Source of the DNA: Bacteroidales bacterium | GTDB lineage: Bacteria > Bacteroidota > Bacteroidia > Bacteroidales > Bacteroidaceae | Direction of reading: 5' to 3' | Assembly (NCBI GenBank): GCA_004556745.1 | Contig: SFFY01000003.1 | Coordinates: 25,996 to 89,995, forward strand | DNA: 64,000 bases | Shown here: piece after piece, positions 25,930-34,896 of the stretch | Numbering within the stretch: the stretch's first letter is position 1 | Layout: each line of letters starts with the position of its first letter | The notes under the pieces: model-generated | Seen by the model: only the letters and a program-made list of their open reading frames with translations | Told to the model about the DNA's origin: nothing | Databases searched by the model: none | Made by a program: the position numbers and the translations under genes

Positions 25930-26763
25930 ATGAAACGCAGACTTTACACATTGGTTCTTTCCGTAAGCCTCGCGCTCGGACTTAGCGCAATGCCTTACAG
26001 CGTGGCACGCGAGCAGGCTCTTTATCTCACAGACAAGATGGCTTATGAACTCCGCCTCAATAGTTGGCAGTACGAGCAGGTTTATCAAACCAATCTCGAT
26101 TATTTCCTCAGCATCGAAAGCGAACCGCAGGCCTACGGCGCATATTGGACCTACCGCAACGACGACCTTTACTACATTCTCCAAGACGCGCAGTACAGGC
26201 TCTATGCCACAATCGACTATTTCCTGCGCCCGATAAAATGGCTCAAAGGAGGCTGGCACTTCACCGTTTGCAACCACTACCGTCCCGGACATTATTATTA
26301 TAAGCGCCCTGTGGCTTACGTGAGTTACTGCGGCAAGAGCTGGGAACACCGCAAACCCGCACATCGTCCCAATTATCACGCTCACCACGACGGACATAAT
26401 GCGCACCACGACGGCTATCGCCCCAACGGCGGCGGGCACAGCAATAACCATTCCGGCAACTATCGCCCCAATAACAGCCACAAGCCCGGCACAGGCCAAG
26501 GGAACCACGGCAGCGTTGGCGGCGGTTCGCACAAGAAGCCCGGCAATAGCGGCAGCACCGCAGGTCGTCCGAACTTTGGCGGCGGCAACAGAGGCACCGT
26601 AACGTCGCGCCCCTCCGGCACTCCCAACAGAGGTCTCAGCGGCAACCTTTCAAACCGCAGCAACACCGGCAACCGCAGCACGCGCCTTAACTCATCCTCA
26701 CCCTCCCGCGGCAGCCGTACCATCAACACCAACACAGGCAGAAGCCTTTCGCGTAGCCTGTAA
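25930..26763 (+). CDS. secreted protein with His/Gly/Asn/Ser/Arg-rich tail, unknown function
   Basis: Start ATG 25930 places a signal peptide (MKRRLYTLVLSVSLALGLSA) at the N-terminus, giving 277 residues. The N-terminal domain (REQALYLTDKMAYELRLNSWQYEQVYQTNLDYFLSI, then GAYWTYRNDDLYYIL and KWLKGGWHF) is compact and aromatic. Beyond residue 150 the protein becomes low complexity: first His-rich (HAHHDGHNAHHDGY), then Gly/Asn/Ser/Arg-rich to the end. I recall similar proteins in Prevotella-like genomes, but I know of no function. The His-rich part could bind metal ions. The gene has a good terminator and no operon partner. Confidence 0.78.
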   Translation: MKRRLYTLVLSVSLALGLSAMPYSVAREQALYLTDKMAYELRLNSWQYEQVYQTNLDYFLSIESEPQAYGAYWTYRNDDLYYILQDAQYRLYATIDYFLRPIKWLKGGWHFTVCNHYRPGHYYYKRPVAYVSYCGKSWEHRKPAHRPNYHAHHDGHNAHHDGYRPNGGGHSNNHSGNYRPNNSHKPGTGQGNHGSVGGGSHKKPGNSGSTAGRPNFGGGNRGTVTSRPSGTPNRGLSGNLSNRSNTGNRSTRLNSSSPSRGSRTINTNTGRSLSRSL

Positions 26764-26787
26764 AATTCAACCAAAATAATCTTTCAG

Positions 26788-26823
26788 AAAAGGATGCTCC
26801 GAGCAATTCGGAGCATCCTTTTT
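26788..26823 (+). terminator. rho-independent terminator
   Basis: The 15-bp stem AAAAGGATGCTCCGA (26788-26802) with TCGGAGCATCCTTTT (26808-26822) has a 5-base loop and ends in Ts. It lies 24 bases after the stop of the secreted-protein gene. Confidence 0.9.
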
Positions 26824-26856
26824 GCGCTTATCATAGCATATACCGCCTATTTTTAA

Positions 26857-26864
26857 TAATTTTG
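26857..26864 (+). promoter_or_regulatory. -7 element TAATTTTG for pyrK-pyrD-cutC
   Basis: TAATTTTG matches TAnnTTTG and ends 32 bases before ATG 26897, giving a leader of about 29 bases. No TTTG box stands at the standard distance. Confidence 0.42.
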
Positions 26865-26896
26865 CAAAGATTATCTCAAACAACCATCGTTTTTTT

Positions 26897-27682
26897 ATGA
26901 AGAAATATGTCAGCGACCTGCTTGTAAAGAGCGTGGAGTTCTTGCGGGCAGATTATTTCCTGATGAAACTCGCCGCCGCCGACGGACAGGCATTGCCCGA
27001 GATGCGGCCGGGGCAATTTGTCGAGGTGAGAGTGGAACAGTCGGGCACGACTTTCCTGCGCCGCCCCATTTCCATTAACTACGTAGACCGCACAAGAGGC
27101 GAACTCTGGCTGCTGGTGCACATCGTGGGCGACGGCACGGCCGCGCTTTCCAAGAAGCAAGCCGGCGACACCGTGAACCTTATGTTCCCCCTCGGCAATG
27201 GTTTCAGTCTCGACTACGCCCCCGGCGCAAACGTGCTGCTGGTAGGCGGCGGCGTGGGCACTGCGCCTTTGCTCTACTATGGCGAACAGTTGCGCCAAAA
27301 GGGTTGCGAGCCGACTTTCCTGCTTGGCGGCCGCTCTGCAAAGGACTTGCTGCAACTTGAAGAGTTTGGCAAAATTGGCCGCACCTTTGTAACCACCGAA
27401 GACGGCAGCGCAGGCGAAAAAGGATTTGTCACCAACCACAGCATCTTGGCGAAAGAGCATTTCGATGCCATAGCCACGTGCGGACCGAAACCGATGATGA
27501 TGGCCGTGGCACGCTTCGCCTTTTCCCAAGACACGCCTTGCGAAGCCTCGCTCGAGAACCTCATGGCCTGCGGCATAGGGGCTTGCCTCTGCTGCGTGGA
27601 GAAAAAGAGCGACGGACACAATGTCTGCGTTTGTAAAGAAGGTCCCATTTTCAAAACTACCGAACTGCAATGGCACAATTAA
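26897..27682 (+). CDS. pyrK: dihydroorotate dehydrogenase electron transfer subunit
   Basis: The protein has 261 residues. [10 protein letters not shown] is the FAD-binding RPxS motif, and [19 protein letters not shown] binds pyridine nucleotide. The C-terminal cluster [10 protein letters not shown] plus a later Cys ([10 protein letters not shown]) supplies the ligands of the [2Fe-2S] centre. It passes electrons from dihydroorotate oxidation at PyrD to NAD+, forming class 1B dihydroorotate dehydrogenase. It overlaps pyrD by 13 bases, which fits coupled synthesis of the two subunits for pyrimidine biosynthesis. Confidence 0.95.
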   Translation: MKKYVSDLLVKSVEFLRADYFLMKLAAADGQALPEMRPGQFVEVRVEQSGTTFLRRPISINYVDRTRGELWLLVHIVGDGTAALSKKQAGDTVNLMFPLGNGFSLDYAPGANVLLVGGGVGTAPLLYYGEQLRQKGCEPTFLLGGRSAKDLLQLEEFGKIGRTFVTTEDGSAGEKGFVTNHSILAKEHFDAIATCGPKPMMMAVARFAFSQDTPCEASLENLMACGIGACLCCVEKKSDGHNVCVCKEGPIFKTTELQWHN

Positions 27683-28581
27683 ATGTAAACATAGGCCGAT
27701 TGGCGTTGAAAAATCCCGTGATGACGGCCTCGGGCACCTTCGGCTACGGCACGGAGTTTGCCGATTTTATCGACCTCGACCGCCTCGGCGGCATCATCGT
27801 GAAAGGCACTACGCTCCTGCCGCGCGAAGGCAACGACTATCCGCGCATGGCAGAGACTGCCTCGGGTATGCTCAACTGTGTGGGGCTGCAAAATAAGGGC
27901 GTGGATTATTTCTGCGAGCAGATTTATCCCGAAATCAAGGACTACGGCACCAACATGATTGTAAACGTGTCGGGCAGCACGGTAGAGGACTACGCCCTCT
28001 GCGCCGAGCGCATCGCCGCCCTGCCGAATATCCCCGCCATCGAACTGAATATCTCTTGCCCCAACGTTAAGAACGGCGGCATGGCGTTCGGTGTCACCTG
28101 TGCCGGGGCAGCGTCCGTGGTGAAAGCGGTGCGCAAGGTTTATCCAAAGACCTTGATTGTGAAACTCTCGCCCAACGTGACCGACATTGCCGAAATAGCC
28201 CGCGCCGTAGAGGCTGAGGGCGCCGACAGCGTGTCGCTCATCAACACGCTCATGGGTATGAGCATCGACATTGAGCGTCGCCGCTCGCGCCTCAGCATTG
28301 GCACCGGCGGACTGAGCGGCCCGGCGGTCAAGCCCGTGGCTTTGCGCATGGTTTGGCAGGTGGCGCGCGCCGTGAACATCCCCATCGTGGGTTTGGGCGG
28401 CATTATGAACGCCACAGACGCCATCGAATTTCTCATGGCAGGCGCGACGGCGATTGAAATCGGTACGGCCAATTTCATCGACCCCACGGTTACCGTCAAG
28501 GTGATAGAAGGAATCGGCGAGTGGCTCGACCGCCACGGTATCGCCGACGTGAACGAAATTATCGGGGCTTTGGAACAATGA
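27670..28581 (+). CDS. pyrD: dihydroorotate dehydrogenase, catalytic subunit (class 1B)
   Basis: The protein has 303 residues. [19 protein letters not shown] opens the TIM barrel. [13 protein letters not shown] contains the catalytic Cys of class 1B enzymes, which use Cys as base. [19 protein letters not shown] and [33 protein letters not shown] bind FMN phosphate. It oxidises dihydroorotate to orotate with PyrK as electron partner. The start overlaps pyrK and the stop overlaps the cutC start by an ATGA. Confidence 0.96.
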   Translation: MAQLNVNIGRLALKNPVMTASGTFGYGTEFADFIDLDRLGGIIVKGTTLLPREGNDYPRMAETASGMLNCVGLQNKGVDYFCEQIYPEIKDYGTNMIVNVSGSTVEDYALCAERIAALPNIPAIELNISCPNVKNGGMAFGVTCAGAASVVKAVRKVYPKTLIVKLSPNVTDIAEIARAVEAEGADSVSLINTLMGMSIDIERRRSRLSIGTGGLSGPAVKPVALRMVWQVARAVNIPIVGLGGIMNATDAIEFLMAGATAIEIGTANFIDPTVTVKVIEGIGEWLDRHGIADVNEIIGALEQ

Positions 28582-29330
28582 ACCTTACGCTTGAAATATG
28601 CGTCGGCACCATCGGCGGCGCACTGGCTGCCCGCCGGGGCGGCGCGGACAGGATAGAACTGTGCGCCGCGCTTTCGGAGGGCGGCATCACGCCCTCCGAG
28701 GGACTCATTGCTGCCGCGCTGGAAATCGAGGGCATCAAGAAGAACGTGATTATCCGTCCGCGCAGCGGCGATTTCCTATATGATAAAGATGAGCAGCGCG
28801 TTATGCTCGCCGATATCCGCACCGCAGTGCGCCTCGGCGCAGACGGCATCGTGGCGGGTGCGCTCCTGCCCGACGGCGGCATCGACACGGAGTTTCTCCG
28901 CCGCTGCCTTGACGCAGCCGACGGCCTGCCCTTTACCTTTCACCGCGCCTTCGACCTCTGCAGCGACCCGCGCCGTGCACTCGATCTCCTCATGGCAGCC
29001 GGCGTGAGCCGTGTGCTGACATCGGGTGCGGCGGCTACCGCAGAGCAGGGCATACCCCTGCTGAAAGAACTCGTGCGCCAGGGCGGCACGGACATTATCA
29101 TTATGCCCGGCTGCGGCGTGACGGAGCAAAACGTGGCGCGGATCGTGCGCGAAACGGGCGCAACGGAGATCCATTCCTCCGCCTCCGCCACCGTGGGCAG
29201 CAAGATGCTGTTCCGCCACGGCGGCGTGGCGATGGGCAAGGGCGATGCAGACGAATACGCCCGCCGCGAAACTTGCGCAGAGCGGGTGAATGCCTTGAAG
29301 CAAATCCTCGACGAAATCTCAGAGGGGTAA
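28578..29330 (+). CDS. cutC: copper homeostasis protein CutC-like TIM-barrel protein
   Basis: The start ATG 28578 overlaps the pyrD stop in ATGA and gives 250 residues. The sequence [36 protein letters not shown] is the classic CutC opening. [29 protein letters not shown] and TFHRAFD follow. The end [10 protein letters not shown] carries the expected conserved residues. The family is named for copper tolerance in E. coli, but that role has been questioned and the true substrate is unknown. Its translational coupling to pyrKD suggests a link to pyrimidine or general metabolism, which is inference only. Confidence 0.92.
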   Translation: MNLTLEICVGTIGGALAARRGGADRIELCAALSEGGITPSEGLIAAALEIEGIKKNVIIRPRSGDFLYDKDEQRVMLADIRTAVRLGADGIVAGALLPDGGIDTEFLRRCLDAADGLPFTFHRAFDLCSDPRRALDLLMAAGVSRVLTSGAAATAEQGIPLLKELVRQGGTDIIIMPGCGVTEQNVARIVRETGATEIHSSASATVGSKMLFRHGGVAMGKGDADEYARRETCAERVNALKQILDEISEG

Positions 29331-29351
29331 AATAGGGCGAAATCTTACGGA

Positions 29352-29383
29352 AACGCCGCTTTGCTTACGGGCAAGGCGGCGTT
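29352..29383 (+). terminator. strong hairpin after cutC
   Basis: AACGCCGC (29352-29359) pairs with GCGGCGTT (29376-29383), and TTGC pairs with GCAA inside. It lies 21 bases downstream of the cutC stop. There is no long T run, so termination is plausible but not certain; it could instead be a processing or stability hairpin. Confidence 0.45.
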
Positions 29384-29506
29384 GCTCCTACAATATTTTG
29401 ACACGTCATTTTTTCAAAGTAGCGGCGAAAACTTAACGAAAACGAATTTTTCGCGGCAAAAAGTCCCTTTTTTTAGCATTTGTTTCGCCGTGAATTTTTT
29501 CTTTCT

Positions 29507-29514
29507 TACTTTTG
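29507..29514 (+). promoter_or_regulatory. -7 element TACTTTTG for the large secreted-protein gene
   Basis: TACTTTTG matches TAnnTTTG. TTTG at 29479-29482 lies 24 bases upstream, and TTTC at 29483-29486 lies 20 upstream, so the -33 box is imperfect. The predicted transcript has a long leader of about 160 bases. Confidence 0.5.
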
Positions 29515-29537
29515 TACCGATTAAGCAGATATTTCTT

Positions 29538-29590
29538 CCTGCAAAGTATCAACCCAAAACGCTGACGTTTTGCCAAAATAAGGTTGCAGG
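29538..29590 (+). other. structured leader of the large secreted-protein gene
   Basis: Within the 5' leader, CCTGCAA (29538-29544) pairs with TTGCAGG (29584-29590), enclosing a second stem CAAAACG (29555-29561) / CGTTTTG (29566-29572). The structure is compact but matches no riboswitch I know. Confidence 0.35.
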
Positions 29591-29677
29591 CACTAAGCAA
29601 AAACTATCGTTGAGACGCATTTCGCTAAACTCGCGCAAACTATCAACCAAATTATAATTCATCAAATCTTTTATCGT

Positions 29678-31918
29678 ATGGGTAAGAAAATCTACTCTTT
29701 ATTCTGCCTCTTCTGTGCGCTCTTCGGAGGCTGCCTCACGGCTTCTGCACAGGCTTTCGAGGCCGCGCCGATTTCTTCGCTTGCCGAAATCACGTCGGGC
29801 AGCAACACCTACTACGCCCTTATGGCAGTAGACAAGAAGAATGCCGCCGGCGCGTGGAACTCGCGCAATGAGACATTCCTCTTTGTCAACTCCGCCAATG
29901 CTTTCAAGCACTACGTGCAGTTTGGCACGGCGATGACTAAGGACGACATCGTGGGCAAACTCGAAAGCAACCCCGAATATTTCTTCAAACTCGAAACCTC
30001 CGGCGACGGCTACAAGTTCCAGAACCTCAAGACGGCGGGCTATTTTTACCAGACCGAGGTGAGCGGAAAGACGTTCACGCAGACCATGTCGTCCGCAACA
30101 GAAGAACCGGGCGTTTACACGCTCGAAGCCTATGCGGAAGACTACAATGGCTCCAAGACATTCAGCATCAAGGACGGTGCCAACTACCTCGGACAGTATG
30201 CCAGCGGCGCCAACGTGAACAACGACTATACCGAGGCCGGCAAGTTCACCTTTGTCATCTACAAAGTCGCAGCCGCCGCCACGGCCGTCAATGCTTCTTT
30301 CTATTATTACAATGCCGACGGCACGCAACTGCTCAATAGCGATGCCTTCATCGGCACAGTCAGCGAATCGGCCAATACGGTGGGTGCGCTTTCCAAGGCT
30401 CTGCCCGCTTATGTTGCCGCCAAGTTCTACTCCGACGAGGCATTCACCACTGAAGTCGCTCCCGAAACAGAGGTGACGGCTTCTACGACCTATTATGTCA
30501 AGACTGCCTACAACGAAAACTTCATCTATCCCGCCGACAACGCTACTTATTTCGCACTGAAAACGGGCGACAACTATCTCGGCACGACCTTCGGCCTCTC
30601 GCCCTCGTTTGAAAACCGCAAGGCCATTGCCCTCACGCTTTCCGGCGACTGGTACAACGGCTATTCGCTCGTGGCTTACGACGGCCGCACGCTTTATTAC
30701 GACGGCTCGCAGAATATCTATTGGAGCGAAACGGACTATCGCTGGACCATCGACAACGAGTGCAAGTTCAAGGACGCTTCGGGTGAGAAATATCTTGCCG
30801 TTTACAGCACCAACTGCCTGCTCAGCACTTCCTTCGCCGCCGAACTCGCCACTTCCGCCGCCACTGCCGCCATGCTTGCCGGTATCGACGAAACGCAGCA
30901 GTTCGTTGGCTCTTACGAAAAAGATCAGGCCGGCGTTACCTTCGACGACATTGTAAAAGGCAAAAAGACTTCCGGCTTTGTTGAAGGCACTTATTATTTT
31001 ATAGAGAATGCCGCCAACACCGCCACAACGCTTTCTGCCGCCGGCGCAGTGCTGGGCAGCGATGCAACCCTTGCCGCTCCGCTCTCGCTCTCTGAAAATC
31101 CCGGTTTCGCCGAACTTTGGGTGTATACCGACGGCAAACTCAAGAACCTCAACACAGGTCTTTACCTCGCCGCCTCTACTGACTTGCAGGCAGAGGGCGC
31201 ATCTTGGACGCTGGCAGCCAACGAACTCGGCGGCGACTATGCTTTCAACATCACCGCAGGCGGCACGCCGCTCGCACTTGATGCCGAAGGCAACGTAACC
31301 ACCGCCGCACCCGCCGACGACTTCGCCGGCTGGAAGTTCCACAAGGCCACCCGCATCACGCTGCCCCTCATCTTCGGTGACCAAGGCACGTATGCCGCCA
31401 TCAGTTCGCCCGTCGCCCTTTCCACGGCCGACGTGAACACTAAGATTTATGCCGGAGCCACGTTGCAGGACGGCGTGCTTTATCTCGAAGAAAGCACGAT
31501 CCAGCCCGGTGCAGGCTACATTATTATCAATAAGGTTTATGCTGCCGAGGTTTCTTTCGACATCGTTCCCGCCGCAGGCGAGGCCTCTTCTCTGCTTTCG
31601 GGCACGAACGTTACGCTCGAAGTGGCCGCCGGCAGTGCAGCCGACTACCGCGCCTTCACCTTCACGAGCCTCACGCCGATCTTCGCCGCGCCCGAAACGG
31701 CCATCGCCGCCAACACGGCTTACCTTAAAGCCAACGGCACGGCTTTGCCCGAGACCATCAATATCAGCACGAGCCAGCAGACGGGCATCAAGTTCACCTT
31801 TGCCGCTCCCGATGCCTCTGCTTCCGCTCCCGTTTACGATCTGAGCGGTCGCCGCACGGGCGGTAGCCTCGGCCGTGGCATCTATATTCAGAACAACCGC
31901 AAGTTTTTTGTAAAATAA
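29678..31918 (+). CDS. large secreted protein with T9SS-like C-terminal region
   Basis: The protein has 746 residues. The signal peptide MGKKIYSLFCLFCALFGGCLTASAQ is followed by repeated beta-rich segments with many aromatic and Ala/Thr residues. Recurring local themes are YYALMAVDK, YFFKLETSGDGYKFQNLKT and LWVYTDGKLKNLNTGLYLAAS, which suggest ricin-type or beta-trefoil-like modules. The last 30 residues (VYDLSGRRTGGSLGRGIYIQ, then a basic end) match the pattern of the type IX secretion sorting signal, so the protein is probably surface-delivered. I do not recognise a catalytic domain. It has its own promoter and a very strong terminator. Confidence 0.8.
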   Translation: MGKKIYSLFCLFCALFGGCLTASAQAFEAAPISSLAEITSGSNTYYALMAVDKKNAAGAWNSRNETFLFVNSANAFKHYVQFGTAMTKDDIVGKLESNPEYFFKLETSGDGYKFQNLKTAGYFYQTEVSGKTFTQTMSSATEEPGVYTLEAYAEDYNGSKTFSIKDGANYLGQYASGANVNNDYTEAGKFTFVIYKVAAAATAVNASFYYYNADGTQLLNSDAFIGTVSESANTVGALSKALPAYVAAKFYSDEAFTTEVAPETEVTASTTYYVKTAYNENFIYPADNATYFALKTGDNYLGTTFGLSPSFENRKAIALTLSGDWYNGYSLVAYDGRTLYYDGSQNIYWSETDYRWTIDNECKFKDASGEKYLAVYSTNCLLSTSFAAELATSAATAAMLAGIDETQQFVGSYEKDQAGVTFDDIVKGKKTSGFVEGTYYFIENAANTATTLSAAGAVLGSDATLAAPLSLSENPGFAELWVYTDGKLKNLNTGLYLAASTDLQAEGASWTLAANELGGDYAFNITAGGTPLALDAEGNVTTAAPADDFAGWKFHKATRITLPLIFGDQGTYAAISSPVALSTADVNTKIYAGATLQDGVLYLEESTIQPGAGYIIINKVYAAEVSFDIVPAAGEASSLLSGTNVTLEVAAGSAADYRAFTFTSLTPIFAAPETAIAANTAYLKANGTALPETINISTSQQTGIKFTFAAPDASASAPVYDLSGRRTGGSLGRGIYIQNNRKFFVK

Positions 31919-31939
31919 GATTTACGGTATATCATTATC

Positions 31940-31989
31940 CCAAAAAGCAACTGCGTGCCGGAACTTTCCGGCACGCAGTTGCTTTTTGG
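31940..31989. terminator. very strong bidirectional terminator
   Basis: A 24-bp perfect stem pairs 31940-31963 with 31966-31989 and has almost no loop. A5 stands at the start of one arm and T5 near the end of the other. It lies between the convergent secreted-protein gene and the ABC-2 permease gene, and can stop both. Confidence 0.92.
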
Positions 31990-32013
31990 ATAATTGTTTA
32001 TGCTAATAGTATC

Positions 32014-33231
32014 CTATTCGCGAGGCTGTGATGTTTCGATATCCTTGCTGCCGCGCAGGGCCTGCCAATACACGGCGCAGGCAGTGCAGAAATAAATGGC
32101 GGTTTGCAGCCAAAGCATGGAAGTCTCGGCGGTGAGGTCGGAAAGGCGTGCGCCGGCGTTGTTCATCGCTACAAATCCGTGGATGCCGTAAGTGGAGGGG
32201 AAAATGCAGGCAAGGGTGCGCCAAAACGGCGGCACCGCGCTCTGCGGCCACGACACGCCGGAGATGAAGAGCAGCAGCACGGAGGTGAACACGATGAGCA
32301 TGATGCTCGTCTCGCGGTGGCGTATCAGTCCCGAAAGGGTGATGGCGAAGAATATGGCCGCCAAGAGGAAGGGAACGATGAAGAGTGCAAGGTCGTGCGG
32401 CACGAAGAGATGGTTGAGGCTGAACAGGCGGGGCACGATGATCAGCACGTAAATCGACAGCGGCAGGTAAATCAGCAGGTACATCGCGGCTTTGCCCAAG
32501 ACGAACGGTATGGGGTTGGTGGTTTGCAAGCCTGCCGGCACGAGCAGATGCCCCGGGTTGCGCTCGCGGCGCGTGCCCGCAGCCATTCCGATGCCGAGCA
32601 GCAGCGTTTGCTGCAACACAAGCATCAGCACGGCGGGGATGAGGAAGGAGGCAAAGCCGTTTTGCGGGTTGTAAAGGCAAATGTCCTTGTACTCAATGGG
32701 GTGCTCCACAACCCGCGCCTGTTCCTGCGTGGCTCCGGGCGTGCGCTCCACTTTCAACTTTGCGTTCATTTTCAGCGAGGCGTTCATCGCCGAGGTGTAG
32801 ACGGCCTTGTAATAGAGCATGCTGCTCATGTCGGAAAATGCGCTTACGGTGGTCTGCTTGCCGGCGGCGAGGTCGGCGGCGAAGGTGCGCGGAACGTTGA
32901 TGATGCCGTAAGCCTCGCGCCGCTTCATAGCGGCCTTTGCTTCTTCCATGTTGGCAGCGTAGGCCACGATGTGCGCGTCGGGCGTGGCGTCGATGTTTCT
33001 CAGAAACTCGCGGCTCTGCGCCGAGCGGTCGTTGTCTATGGCCACCACGGGCACCTCGCGCACCGCTTCGTTTGTGTAGATGAAGCAGTAGAGCAGAGGG
33101 TAGGCTATGGGCACTATGAAGAAGAAAATCATCACGCCTTGGTCGCGCAGGGCTGTGCGCCCCTCTGCCAGGAAGTTGCCGAGGGCGCAGCGAAAAAAGT
33201 CCGTGAATATATTTTTCAAACGATTGGGCAT
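32014..33231 (-). CDS. ABC-2 type permease (YhhJ/YbhR-like), second of a pair
   Basis: The protein has 405 residues. An N-terminal membrane segment (MIFFFIVPIAYPLLYCFIYT) is followed by a large extracytoplasmic domain (about residues 60-190). Five further membrane helices follow (FLIPAVLMLVLQQTLLLGIG onwards). This layout is typical of ABC-2 exporter permeases of the YhhJ/YbhR/YbhS group. It probably pairs with the other permease gene at 33694, and the HlyD- and TolC-like genes upstream complete an envelope-spanning exporter. No ATPase gene is adjacent. The modular repeat copy I separates it from the upstream permease gene. Confidence 0.9.
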   Translation of the reverse strand: MPNRLKNIFTDFFRCALGNFLAEGRTALRDQGVMIFFFIVPIAYPLLYCFIYTNEAVREVPVVAIDNDRSAQSREFLRNIDATPDAHIVAYAANMEEAKAAMKRREAYGIINVPRTFAADLAAGKQTTVSAFSDMSSMLYYKAVYTSAMNASLKMNAKLKVERTPGATQEQARVVEHPIEYKDICLYNPQNGFASFLIPAVLMLVLQQTLLLGIGMAAGTRRERNPGHLLVPAGLQTTNPIPFVLGKAAMYLLIYLPLSIYVLIIVPRLFSLNHLFVPHDLALFIVPFLLAAIFFAITLSGLIRHRETSIMLIVFTSVLLLFISGVSWPQSAVPPFWRTLACIFPSTYGIHGFVAMNNAGARLSDLTAETSMLWLQTAIYFCTACAVYWQALRGSKDIETSQPRE

Positions 33232-33264
33232 TTTTGTTTATGCATATATGTTACTTGAATTATA

Positions 33265-33633
33265 CAAAAACAGTAAAAACCGCTTGTCCTGTGTGGCCTA
33301 ACGGCTCGCCTTATCGAATAAACCCCGAGTCTGAAAGTCTTTCGACTTTCGCCTCGTGCTTTCTCCGCTAAGGCTGCGGTCGGTTTCCGCCCGCCCACAC
33401 AGGACAAGCAAAAAACAGGAAAAAGTAAAGCATCTCTTCTTTACTAATTATGAGAAAAAGTAAACGTCCACTTTTTTCTGTTTTTTGCTTGCGTCGTTTG
33501 AAGCGGGCGGGCACCGACCGCAGCCGCCGGGATTAAGAACGAGCGTGAGCCGATTAGGCTCGCTGGCTCGGCGTTAAGCCCTGCGGCGTAGCCCTTGGGC
33601 TTCAAACGAAGCAAGCGGTTTTTATGGTTTTTG
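33265..33633. repeat. modular hairpin element copy I (order A then B)
   Basis: The outer arms are 33265-33286 and 33612-33633 (CAAAAACAGTAAAAACC...; they pair with two mismatches). The A module lies at about 33283-33408, with ends CTTGTCCTGTGTGG / CCACACAGGACAAG. An inner inverted repeat, 33405-33426 with 33470-33491, has one mismatch in 22 and encloses 43 bases. The B module spans 33488-33615, with ends CTTGCGTCGTTTGAAGC / GCTTCAAACGAAGCAAG. It fills the gap between the two ABC-2 permease genes. Confidence 0.9.
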
Positions 33634-33664
33634 TCAAATTCTATATTTATTCAACCAAACGCGC

Positions 33665-33682
33665 TTGTTTACTCGTTTACTG
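33665..33682. repeat. short remnant of the 8-bp tandem repeat
   Basis: TTGTTTACTCGTTTACTG holds two 8-bp units of the family seen at 8786 and 40477. It lies just downstream of the first ABC-2 permease gene and beside modular element copy I. Confidence 0.7.
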
Positions 33683-33693
33683 AATTTGTTGTC

Positions 33694-34848
33694 TTATGGC
33701 ACATACTCCATTGTCGTCGTCACCTTGTATATGCGGCGCGAGAGCAGCACGGGCAGCAGGGCAAATGCAAGCAGCGCGAGCAGGAAGGGCCAGGCGGCAA
33801 GCAGCGGCCAGCCGTTGAGGGCGGAGTTTACGTAGATGAGGAAATAGTGGCGCAGCGGGAAGAGGAGCGATAGGCCTTGCAGCATGGGGTGCATGGCCAT
33901 TACGGGAAACGAGATGCCGGCGATGCTGAACGAGATGACGCCCCAAAGCGAGGCGAACGACAGGGCAAGGCGCAGCGTGGGCGCGGCGGCATACATGGCA
34001 ACGCCCAACCCCTGAGCGGCCAGCACCATGAGCCACACCGCACCGAGCATCGTGGGTATGCCGCACAGGCAGGGGAAACGCAGGTAGCCGTAGACAAGCA
34101 GCACGTATATCGTGCCGAGTATGAGGAAGATAACCGTTTGCGGCAAGAGTTTCCCTAAAAGTGCTATAAAGGGCTTGCCGCCGGCTGCGTTGTACCACGC
34201 CCGCGTGGTGCCCTCTTTGGTTTCCGTGCCGATGGCGTAGATGGTGAGCATGAAGATGAAAATCATCAGCAGCCCGGGCAAGATGCCGTTGCTCAGGTAG
34301 AGGTTGTAGTTGAGCCACGGGTTGCCGAGCGCGTGCATGTCAATCAGCACGGGTTGCAGGAATGCCATAGCCTGCCCCTCGGTTGCTCCTTTCGCGTAGA
34401 GCACGCTGCGTGCTGCCGCGCCCGATGCAAGTTCCGACATCGTGCGCATGTCGCGATAGAGCAGAGAGGCGGGCACAAGGAAAGAGTTGTTTGTGTAAAA
34501 CGACACAGTGGGCACTTCCTGCCGTTGTGCTTTGCGGGAGGTTCCGCGCGGTATGTAGTAAAAGCCGTAAATCTCTCCCCGCTGCATGGCTTGGCGTGCC
34601 TCCGTCACGTTGGGGTAGTGCGCCGTTATGTCCGTTTGCTGGAAGGCGTCGAGGTTGCGGGCAATGGAGCGCGTAGTGGCGGTAGCGTCTTCGTCCACCA
34701 GCCCGAGCGGCAGGTTGGTGGGCAGGCCGTTTGCCATCAGCGTGAGGAAGAACACGTAGCAAAACAGCGGCGCGCCTATGCCGGCGAACCAGAAAATGGG
34801 CTGCCGCCAAAGGCGTTTTATTTCGCGGATGATTACGTTTCGGAGCAT
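33694..34848 (-). CDS. ABC-2 type permease (YhhJ/YbhR-like), first of a pair
   Basis: The protein has 384 residues. The N-terminal IREIKRLWRQPIFWFAGIGAPLF leads into a membrane helix, and a large external domain follows (about residues 40-200, LGLVDEDATATTRS onwards). Then come helices GLLMIFIFMLTIYAIGT, FLILGTIYVLLVYGYL and WPFLLALLAFALLPVLL. The protein belongs to the same family as its downstream neighbour, so the exporter is likely a heterodimer. It begins 48 bases downstream of the HlyD-like gene and is co-oriented with it. The substrate is unknown; drugs, lipids or small amphiphiles are typical. Confidence 0.9.
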   Translation of the reverse strand: MLRNVIIREIKRLWRQPIFWFAGIGAPLFCYVFFLTLMANGLPTNLPLGLVDEDATATTRSIARNLDAFQQTDITAHYPNVTEARQAMQRGEIYGFYYIPRGTSRKAQRQEVPTVSFYTNNSFLVPASLLYRDMRTMSELASGAAARSVLYAKGATEGQAMAFLQPVLIDMHALGNPWLNYNLYLSNGILPGLLMIFIFMLTIYAIGTETKEGTTRAWYNAAGGKPFIALLGKLLPQTVIFLILGTIYVLLVYGYLRFPCLCGIPTMLGAVWLMVLAAQGLGVAMYAAAPTLRLALSFASLWGVISFSIAGISFPVMAMHPMLQGLSLLFPLRHYFLIYVNSALNGWPLLAAWPFLLALLAFALLPVLLSRRIYKVTTTMEYVP

Positions 34849-34896
34849 TTTTGTCTTTGGTTTGTGCGCAATAAACGGAAATTGGGGCGTTTGCGC

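Noticed and set aside
26540..26774. Minus-strand Leu/Pro/Arg-rich open frame
   Set aside because: It is the complement of the low-complexity tail of the secreted protein and has no independent support.
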